A stretch of DNA of 64,000 nt from CAIXSC01 sp046349915 (GTDB taxonomy: Bacteria > Planctomycetota > Planctomycetia > Pirellulales > Pirellulaceae), in contig JAXMBL010000004.1 in assembly GCA_046349915.1 (NCBI GenBank), positions 1 to 64,000 on the forward strand, in the 5' to 3' direction. Below are positions 1 through 7,200 of the stretch, in pieces (positions within the stretch are counted from its first letter, which is position 1; each line of letters opens with the position of its first letter). A program made the translations under genes and the position numbers. The notes under the pieces are model-generated. The model ran no database searches. It was not told the origin of the DNA and worked only from the letters and a program-made list of their open reading frames with translations.

Positions 1-2
1 CT

Positions 3-512
3 TCCGAGCACAAGGTGGTGGTCTACATCGGCCGCATCGCGGTCGAGAAAAATGTCCAGGCCCTGATCGACGCCGTCGAGCACCTCGACGAGACTTGGCA
101 CGCCGTGATCATCGGCCCGCAGTACGTGCCGCTCGAACGCCTTGGCCCGCGGGTCCACCTGCTGCCGGCCCAGCGCCGCATCGGCAATTGGCTCGGTATC
201 GCCGACGTCCTCTGCCATCCGAGCGACTACGAATCGCACTGCTTCTCGATCAACGAAGCCTGGCTCGCCGGCGTTCCAGTCGTCTCGTGCGACTACCTCG
301 TAAACCGCCAGTTCGAAGAGCGTCACGGCCCGCTGATTTGGCTCGTGCCGACCCGCCCCGAACCGGCACTACTCGCGGCCACGATCGCCGCAGCCTGCGA
401 AGGCCGAATGGATGCTCGCGTGGCCCACGCTCGGGAGGTCGCGAGTCGCGAGTACGCCGCGCCGGTCATGGGGCGAAGGTGGTCGACCCTGGTGGCGACC
501 GTCAACAAATAA
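3..512 (+). CDS. Glycosyltransferase family 4, C-terminal part (5' truncated by window)
   Basis: The reading frame is open to the window edge (residues SEHKVVVYIGR), so the true start lies upstream and the GTG at 15 is internal. The visible part is the C-terminal Rossmann half of a GT-B glycosyltransferase. It has the VVYIGRIAVEKN strand-turn that opens the nucleotide-sugar domain, an RIGNWLGIADVLCHPSDYES segment, and the EAWLAGVPVVSCD motif, whose acidic residue binds the donor sugar in the GT4 family. GT4 enzymes transfer sugars in polysaccharide, lipopolysaccharide or glycolipid assembly; donor and acceptor cannot be told from this half. The sugar-kinase remnant just downstream fits an upstream LPS or exopolysaccharide locus. 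Family assignment is fairly sure, specific role unknown. Confidence 0.8.
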   Translation, partial: SEHKVVVYIGRIAVEKNVQALIDAVEHLDETWHAVIIGPQYVPLERLGPRVHLLPAQRRIGNWLGIADVLCHPSDYESHCFSINEAWLAGVPVVSCDYLVNRQFEERHGPLIWLVPTRPEPALLAATIAAACEGRMDARVAHAREVASREYAAPVMGRRWSTLVATVNK

Positions 513-525
513 TCATAAGGCGCTT

Positions 526-807
526 GCAGTCGGCGTTGGACTCGGCAAGAAAGCCCTTCACGCCCAGCGTTGCGATGTCGTCACCACCCTTGGCCGCCAC
601 GGTTTGGTCTGTGCCGAGCTTTCTGGAGCCACCTGGCACCTTCCTGCAGTCCCCACAGAAGTCCGCGACGTCTGCGGTGCGGGGGACACCGTGTTCGCCG
701 CGTTGGCGGTGGGAACCGTCACTGGGAAGTCGCTACAAGCCTGTAGGGTGGCGATGGGGGCGGCAGGAAGGCAGGTTGGGGTGGTGGGGGGGCTTGTGTT
801 GCCTGAC
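526..807 (+). pseudogene. Remnant of a PfkB-family sugar kinase (HldE/RfaE-like C-terminal part)
   Basis: One plus-strand frame reads CDVVTTLGRHGLVC, then TEVRDVCGAGDTVFAALAVG, then ACRVAMGAAGRQVGVVGG. These are the PfkB signature 2 region (GAGDT, with the catalytic Asp) and following helix as found in HldE/RfaE heptose-7-phosphate kinases. The N-terminal two thirds of the kinase fold and any start codon are missing: the frame runs back into the preceding glycosyltransferase gene, and the downstream sequence loses similarity after VVGG. I read this as a decayed 3' fragment, probably left when the neighbouring island was inserted or rearranged. HldE would normally supply ADP-heptose for LPS. 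A ribokinase-type origin is possible but the EVRDVCGAGDTV spacing favours HldE. Confidence 0.6.
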
Positions 808-1024
808 TCACCGTCAGACGGTCGGGGGGAAGGATTTCGGGGAGTGTCCGAGTCGGGGAGGGCACTTATTTTGGCGAAAATTGAACGACGGCCGCAAGAC
901 GATTACGTAGAAGTATCTGCGCCCGATCGCCGCAGAGCCGGATTGGTGGAAGCAATGGCAAATGTGGCAGCAAGTCTGGGCAAACCTCCTGATCGAAAAT
1001 GCCAATGGTGCAATGGCTCCGTGA

Positions 1025-1231
1025 ATGTGCGAAAATCAACCTCGAAAGGCACCCTTTGACGAGGGTCCTTTGGCGAGCGTAACTTCAATTGCAGGAAGAG
1101 TTAAAGAGCGGGAACGCAGAAGTCGAATAACGACCGCAGTGCGTCCGAAAAGAGGGCGTCCGGTCGTGTTTCCAGACAAGGGAACGCAATTCAACCGGTT
1201 CGACTCCTACGCGATTGTTAAAGTTGGATGA
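1025..1231 (+). CDS. Possible small basic AT-hook-like protein upstream of the methyltransferase
   Basis: A 68-codon frame ends in TGA within ATGA (1228-1231), so its stop overlaps the first ATG of the cytosine methyltransferase, the arrangement used for translational coupling. The product is very basic and contains RPKRGRPVV, which matches the AT-hook core (RGRP flanked by basic residues) that binds the minor groove of A/T-rich DNA. No family was recognised and no good ribosome-binding site precedes the ATG at 1025, so it may be chance. The bases from 808 to 1024 hold no gene that I can support. Confidence 0.3.
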   Translation: MCENQPRKAPFDEGPLASVTSIAGRVKERERRSRITTAVRPKRGRPVVFPDKGTQFNRFDSYAIVKVG

Positions 1232-2358
1232 TGCAGCGAAATATGGCGAGAATCCCAATTCTGTCGTTCTTTACTGGTGGTGGATTCCTAGACCTCGGGC
1301 TGGAACAGGCTGGATTCTCGGTTGTTTGGACCAACGAGTCGAACGACGCGTTCGCCGACATGTATGAATTTGCGATGACGGCGTGGCGCCGGAGTCAGCG
1401 TCGCCGACCTTACAGCGCGCGGATCAATAGTCGCGCCAGCATTGCCGACCTTGATGCAGCCGCGATTCTCCGCGATGCGTTTCCGATAGGCGCGCCTCCA
1501 TTATTTGGGGTCGTTGGAGGGCCGCCTTGTCCGGATTTTAGTAACGGCGGCACTCACTCGGGGCACAATGGGGAAAACGGCAAGCTAACTAGGACGTTTG
1601 TCGAGATGATAATGCGTCTTAGACCACACTTCTTCCTCGTCGAAAACGTCGCGGGTTTGTACGTCTTCAAGAAACACAAGAAACATCTCGATAGCCAGAT
1701 AAGAACGCTGAGGAACGAGGGTAAATACGTTGTCGATTCTCAGCTCTTAAATGCGTTAGAACTCGGTGTACCGCAGAACCGGGAACGAGTGTTCATCTTC
1801 GGCTGCCGGAAGACGATTGCCGAACGCTCGCTAGGAAAAAACATCTGCTGGAACGACACCGGATGGTTTCCTTGGCCTGTAGTCCCAGCATACTCTTCCG
1901 CGACGAACCTTCATTGGCCAACCACAAGCCGGTTTGGGGATGATCCTGAAAAACCAGTAGGAATACCTGACGAGCTGACCGTTCATTGGGCGCTAACTGA
2001 GAACGGCGATCCCGAAAAGCTTCCAAACGGACAGGAGTTCTTTAACGCCTATTCGGAGAAATTTTCGTCGCGAGATGAGGGAGATGTTTCCGCAAAATCG
2101 TTCAAGAGGTTGCACCGCTACAGGTATAGTCCAACCGCGTGGTATGGTAACCAGGAAGTCCACCTTCATCCGTGGAAGCCACGGCGATTGTCGGTGCGTG
2201 AGGCACTTCGGATTCAGTCTGTGCCCGACGAGTACGTTCTGCCAGCAGAGAATTCCCTATCGGCAAAATTTAAGTTGATTTGCAACGGCGTGCCGTGCCG
2301 CATGGCAGAACTACTGGGCCTCGAACTGAAGCGGTTTCTCGATGCTGGAAGCAAATAG
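1228..2358 (+). CDS. DNA (cytosine-5-)methyltransferase
   Basis: This enzyme transfers a methyl group from S-adenosylmethionine to C5 of cytosine in a DNA recognition site. The ordered C5-MTase motifs are visible: motif I FFTGGGFLDLGLEQAGF (about residues 14-30), motif IV GGPPCPDFSNGG with the nucleophile Cys101, motif VI FLVENVAGL (about 137-145), motif VIII QNRERVFIFG, and a motif X-like CNGVPCRMAELLG near the C-terminus (usual form GNAVP). At 376 residues it is normal for a type II-style MTase with a short target-recognition domain. ATGs at 1228, 1231 and 1243 are all possible starts; the last would give MARIPILSFFTGG. It is followed after 11 bases by a DNA glycosylase on the same strand. 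No plus-strand restriction enzyme is adjacent; the nearest nuclease is the convergent gene at 3087-4295. Its recognition sequence cannot be read from the protein. Confidence 0.95.
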   Translation: MMQRNMARIPILSFFTGGGFLDLGLEQAGFSVVWTNESNDAFADMYEFAMTAWRRSQRRRPYSARINSRASIADLDAAAILRDAFPIGAPPLFGVVGGPPCPDFSNGGTHSGHNGENGKLTRTFVEMIMRLRPHFFLVENVAGLYVFKKHKKHLDSQIRTLRNEGKYVVDSQLLNALELGVPQNRERVFIFGCRKTIAERSLGKNICWNDTGWFPWPVVPAYSSATNLHWPTTSRFGDDPEKPVGIPDELTVHWALTENGDPEKLPNGQEFFNAYSEKFSSRDEGDVSAKSFKRLHRYRYSPTAWYGNQEVHLHPWKPRRLSVREALRIQSVPDEYVLPAENSLSAKFKLICNGVPCRMAELLGLELKRFLDAGSK

Positions 2359-2369
2359 ACCAAGCCTCT

Positions 2370-3062
2370 ATGTCCAAGGCAACCTTGTATCCTCAGAACG
2401 TTGAAGAAATCGCCCGCGTGTTGTCAATGCAGTATGGTAACTGGGGCCATTACAATCGGAAGAATCCACTCGAGGAATTACTTTTCATTCTTTGCAGCAT
2501 TCAAACGAACGAGCGCCTTTACCGTGGTACGTATTCGGCGCTACGCCGGGCGTTTCCAACATTTGAGTCTCTTGCGGTAGCAGACGAAGACGAGATCGCC
2601 GGTTTGATCGCCAACGGCGGGCTGTCAAGGCAAAAGGCTCGAAAGATCAAGCTCCTGCTTAGCCAAGTCATCGAACGGTTTGGAAAGCCAACGCTCGCGC
2701 CGTTGAAACGCCTGAACGACTTTGAACGAGAGCAGTTTCTGACTTCCTTGATGGGTGTTGGGAAGAAGACCGCCCGTTGTGTGATGTTGTACTCATTGGG
2801 GAGCCAAGTTTTTCCTGTAGACTTGCACTGTTGGCGCATATGTCGGCGTCTCGGCTGGGTGCGGGCAACGCGCGGGGATAACTCGTGTTCGCCGAAGGAC
2901 ATGGACAGGCTGCAAGCAAGGATTCCCCCAGCATTGCGATTCAGCCTCCATGTCAATTTGGTTTCACTTGGACGGGCGATCTGCGCAACGGAGAATCCGA
3001 GGTGCTCAGTGTGTCCGATCAGCTGGTACTGCCGCCGTATTGGAGTCCGAGACGCTCGATGA
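2370..3062 (+). CDS. Endonuclease III-like (HhH-GPD) DNA glycosylase with [4Fe-4S] cluster
   Basis: Predicted base-excision-repair glycosylase/AP lyase. Counting from the ATG at 2370 (230 aa), the helix-hairpin-helix is LMGVGKKTARCVMLYSLG (about 127-144). It carries the lysine equivalent to the catalytic Lys of E. coli Nth (Lys133 here), and PVDLH carries the catalytic Asp151. The C-terminus has Cys205-x6-Cys212-x2-Cys215-x5-Cys221, the exact spacing of the Nth/MutY iron-sulphur loop. The frame extends upstream into the methyltransferase gene, but the ATG at 2370, 11 bases after that gene's stop, gives the family's usual length. Pairing with a C5-methyltransferase recalls Vsr beside dcm and the Mig.Mth T/G glycosylase beside a GGCC methylase, so repair of deaminated 5-methylcytosine is a reasonable inference. 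Substrate is not proven by sequence. Confidence 0.88.
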   Translation: MSKATLYPQNVEEIARVLSMQYGNWGHYNRKNPLEELLFILCSIQTNERLYRGTYSALRRAFPTFESLAVADEDEIAGLIANGGLSRQKARKIKLLLSQVIERFGKPTLAPLKRLNDFEREQFLTSLMGVGKKTARCVMLYSLGSQVFPVDLHCWRICRRLGWVRATRGDNSCSPKDMDRLQARIPPALRFSLHVNLVSLGRAICATENPRCSVCPISWYCRRIGVRDAR

Positions 3063-3086
3063 GGCGGGAACCGACGTCACCGCGCT

Positions 3087-4295
3087 TCACATCTCACGTT
3101 GTAGCTCGGCAGGCGGTTGATGTGTTTCGGCACGCTTCGCCACAAAGGACGGACAATCGCATTCTCGGATACACAACGTCGCTGCAGTCGGCGCAAGTTG
3201 GCCGTCGCTGCGCCGGTAAATGTTCACAATGCGGACAGCATCGCCCTGCCGAAAGTGATTCAAATCATGGACGGTCTTGTCGAGCGGTGCGATAGCCAAT
3301 TCGCCTGCGGCAACGGTTCCTGCCGTTGCTCGAACCGTGACGGAGAATGCTCGCCCGTTGTGAATTATCGTCGGCGAGCTCGCGAGAACTCCGCGCACCG
3401 CGGCGGTACCCAAATCGCCCGCCCAATTCTCTTCGACGTTGTTCCAGAACGCTGGGCAGATTGCTTTGAACTGGCACCACCGGCACGCGGTGGGCGACGG
3501 AGTTGCGAGGTCACCGGCACCCGAGCCGGTTGCCAATCGCTCGTTAAACGCATCCAGCAGATTCACAGCATCTTTTGCTGCGGCACGGCAAGCATCTGGA
3601 TCGAGGTCGATTTCCACCGTCTCGCCCTGCATCGGCAATAGCTTTGCCTTCCTTGGGCACTGGCCTGTGTTTACGTGAACCAGATGCCCGTAGATACACA
3701 ACTGGCGTACGTAAGATTGTTTGGCGACCTGTGGACCGCCGCACGTGTCTTCAAAGATTTTGCCTGATTTGTAGTCGTGGATCTCTCCAGCCAAGACAAC
3801 GTCCGGCTTACCAACCAATTTTCCGTTCATTGCCGACAAGGTTCTTTCGCGCATCGTCGCGCTGGTCGGGGAATCACGCAACAAGCAGCTTGCCCTATCC
3901 CGCGGAAGTTCCGCGAGTGCCTGCTTGGCACGAACTTGGACGCATGCCCGCGCCAAATAGTAACCCGGCCACTTCTCAGACTCGACAAATCGGCGGTCGA
4001 GCGCATGTCCGGTGGCCTGTTGCCGTAATGTTTCGATCGCGCCTTCCCAAAGTCTCTCGATCAGCTCATCGTCACTCAGACCTTCCTCCGTAGGACTACA
4101 GAGCTTCTCTAGAACTTCGTGGTAGGCAGTTCCGAGCCAAGCCTTCGGATTTCCCAGCACAAAACTTCGGAGTGGCCTAATACGGGAGAAAGCCGCTTGC
4201 AGTGGGCAATTGCGCAGCGTCTCGGCCAAACTCGGGCTTACGGCCGCAATGGGTCGAAGCTCAATGATTGCTTCGGCGTTTTCGGTGTCAGTCAT
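3087..4295 (-). CDS. PD-(D/E)XK nuclease of the Cas4/RecB type with Fe-S cysteines
   Basis: 402-aa predicted DNA exonuclease. Visible are GTAYHEV with His59, GKPDVV with Asp165, EIHDYKSG with Asp174-Tyr-Lys176 (the D/E-x-K core), and QLCIYG with Gln198/Tyr202, the QxxxY motif of RecB-family nucleases. Cys30 near the N-terminus and Cys271-x2-Cys274-x5-Cys280 (CRWCQFKAIC) give the four-cysteine pattern that holds a [4Fe-4S] cluster in Cas4, AddB and Dna2. Residues from about 290 onward contain a VRGVLA/GDAVRIVNIYRR region that may be a small beta-barrel; this is inference. Its ATG overlaps the stop of the upstream helicase as TAATG, so it is the last gene of the six-gene cluster and probably the nuclease partner of that helicase. 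It converges with the glycosylase gene, with 24 bases between stops. Confidence 0.88.
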   Translation of the reverse strand: MTDTENAEAIIELRPIAAVSPSLAETLRNCPLQAAFSRIRPLRSFVLGNPKAWLGTAYHEVLEKLCSPTEEGLSDDELIERLWEGAIETLRQQATGHALDRRFVESEKWPGYYLARACVQVRAKQALAELPRDRASCLLRDSPTSATMRERTLSAMNGKLVGKPDVVLAGEIHDYKSGKIFEDTCGGPQVAKQSYVRQLCIYGHLVHVNTGQCPRKAKLLPMQGETVEIDLDPDACRAAAKDAVNLLDAFNERLATGSGAGDLATPSPTACRWCQFKAICPAFWNNVEENWAGDLGTAAVRGVLASSPTIIHNGRAFSVTVRATAGTVAAGELAIAPLDKTVHDLNHFRQGDAVRIVNIYRRSDGQLAPTAATLCIRECDCPSFVAKRAETHQPPAELQREM

Positions 4296-7200
4296 TACGA
4301 ATACGGCCTTCGAAGAATCTCGAATATCGACTTGAATTCAATCACCGTAGCTCCAGTGGCAAGCGCCTGGGCATAGGCGTTAGCCAGTTGCGGACCAAAT
4401 CTGTTTGGATCGCAGTCCCATAGAGGGTGAGTAATAATCTCCACGAGGTTCCCATCTTGGCCAGCTAACAAGCCGCCAAATTGAACCTGCTGAAGGCCTA
4501 CGGCCTGAAAATACGGGCCAGCGGCGATTTGGTCGAGTCCTTGCCAGTATGGTGTCGAGAAGTCGATAGTCGCATTCGCATCGAGGGCCAGCCGAGCCAT
4601 GTCTAACGCGACCCGCCAGTCGAGAACGTTGTGGAAAACGAGATTACTGAAATCACGCAGGCAGTCCGGACATGACGTGCGGCAGTCACTTCGATGAGGA
4701 TCGGTGACGATCGGAACAAAGAATTCAGGTGTCGTCTGGCCAATCATGTAGCGCAGCAAATCCTCGGCAACGGCGGGGTCACCGAAAACTGAACTGTAAC
4801 CAGCGCCGTTTTCGAGGCTGTCGGAAACAAATACTTGCCCGACGACCTGCCCAGCAGCGTCCTGCATTACGCGGATGCCTATCTTGATCTCTCTTTCGTC
4901 AATATCGAGCCGAACCGCAATCGCACGACGAAGCAGGTAGCCGAACGACAAGAGGGCGGCTCGACCTTGCACGTCAAGCGGCGAACAACGCAAACCCACC
5001 CGTAGCGGATTCTGGATTCCAAGCACGAGCACATTTGTAGGCTTAATTGAAGCCAGTGCTCGGCGGTCGATCTGGCCACCAGCTGCGAGCAAGGTCGTCG
5101 GATTGTCGACGCCAGAGCGTTCGAGAGCTGCGCGAGTAACCCAGGTTTCGCCCTGCGACAGTCGCTCAAAATCGAAGAATTGGCCATCGTTGTCGTTCAC
5201 CACGAAAACGGTTTCGGCGTCGGACCACACCTCGAAATTTGCTCGCTGTGTCAGATTAATGGGCCGGATACCGACTCGCGGATGCGAGCCGCGCGGCGTC
5301 CATTCAAACTCGCCGTCAAAATCGCGGCTGCTGCCGTACCACGTTCGAAAACCCTTTGGTTCCGATAGACTAACCATAGAGTAACCGGGATCGTCATTCG
5401 AAGTCGCTCCACATACGGCACAACTGGCGGCGGGAGGATTAGAACTGTCGACCGCTTGGCATCGCCGACACACCCCGATCGGAGTCGGCGGCCCTAAGGG
5501 GTTGGGAGTTTGGACAACGGTGTGGCCTTGAGGCTGGTAGTCGACAATCCCTACTGCCGTATGGATGAGCCCATCTTTTACGGTTTCTGCTGACGGTGCG
5601 AACTGGCTGATGGCGATATCCAGGTCCCGGTCAACCGTATCTTCCGGAGGCCAAGGGCGGGGACTTGGTCGATCATGGTGCAGCAACCGCACACGTGTCG
5701 GGAATCCAAACATGGGCAAGACGCCACGGTAGGCAAGTCGTTTGCTGAGCGACTGGTCAGGCAGTGAGGGATCATTTACAACGCCATCGATCTGGCCAAT
5801 AAGATCGTTTTGGATGTAGGCAATCAAGCCGGGCCGCTGAGCTTGCAAACTTGGGTCTGTATACGTCAGAAGCGCGTCACAGGCGTTTGCGATCGCTGCG
5901 GCGCTGTTTTGAATCCACTGTGTTACAAGCTGGCGTACGGTTGGGCCTTGCGGCGGATCTCCAGGCGGCAGGTTCCACTCCGCCGCGCTGCCAAATTCGC
6001 CATGCACATTGTCGCCCCCCTCCCCAACAAAAAGTCCAATGTCGAGAAACGCCTGCCGCATTATCTCTTTGGCTAGCACTCGCCTTAGAATTGCTTCCTG
6101 TCGCATGTCCACATATGGCTGTGGCGGTGGATCGGCCGTGATTCGAACAGGGCGCTGGAAGTAGTAATCGTCGTGGCTTCGGCCCCGGCACAAAGTGATG
6201 GCAATTGATAGGCCGGCCCCGCGCCGGCCTGCACGTCCAACACGCTGTTGGTAGTTGAATCGCATTGGCGGCATATTCGCCATCATTACTGCCAGCAACG
6301 ATCCAATGTCGACACCGGCTTCCATCGTCGTCGTCACGCTAAGCAGATCGAGAATATCAGCAAGTGGGATTTCGCCGCTCGGGAGACATACATCCTGGAA
6401 GAGCCTTTGCCGCCGCCTTGCTTCCGATTTGTTCGTCTGGCCAGTCAACTCCTCGCAGTTGAGCCTGAATAACGGCCCAGCTTGGGTGGCTAAGTAGGTG
6501 TAATAGTCCAACGAACCTTGCGCATTTCCGACGGCGAGCGGCGCGCCCAACTGGGCAAGGCATTCGGTACAAATGCCGCCCGATGGATGAAGGTGAATTC
6601 GGCGGCAGTCAGGGCATTCGAAGTAATGCTGGTCTGGCCCGATCAGGCAGAGTCCCTGCATGCGAATGACATACGAGACGACGCAGCCGGAGGTGGCGAG
6701 ATAGCTCATCACCTCGTTCAAGAGATCATCGGCATTTCTCCCATTTAACTGGGCAATTGCATTAAGGTAGTTTGAGACAAATCCAGGCGGGGTGTTCGAC
6801 GTAAAGGAATTGTGCGTATCGATTCGCCGCCGTTGCCCAAGTAGGCGAATAACACCATCTGCAGCCTGTTGCACTAGTTGGTCGGGTGGGGCGAAGCTGA
6901 TTCTGTCGGGCGTTCCATATGCAATATGGAGTGATTCCAGACTCCGCCGGCCCGAGGCGAAGACAATGTTTATCAATTCGACGATAGATTGATCTTGAAT
7001 GCGCGCCAGATGTTGTTGTTGAGGCTGTGTCAGCGCCGTCTTTGGCGTCACGGCGCCCGGTGCGGGCCAATTGTAGAGATCTCGCCATGATCCGCTGCGA
7101 CTCTCCCAGTCCGTCCAAAGCTGGTGCTGCCCATACCCGCCGGGGTTTATCCCTCGGCCGAGCAGTCTCGAAGCGCAGTCTGCTGAAAGTGCTGCAACAA

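Noticed and set aside
95..910. 271-aa arginine-rich frame over the glycosyltransferase and kinase remnant
   Set aside because: Composition is GC-rich noise; it lies in a different frame from the clear glycosyltransferase.
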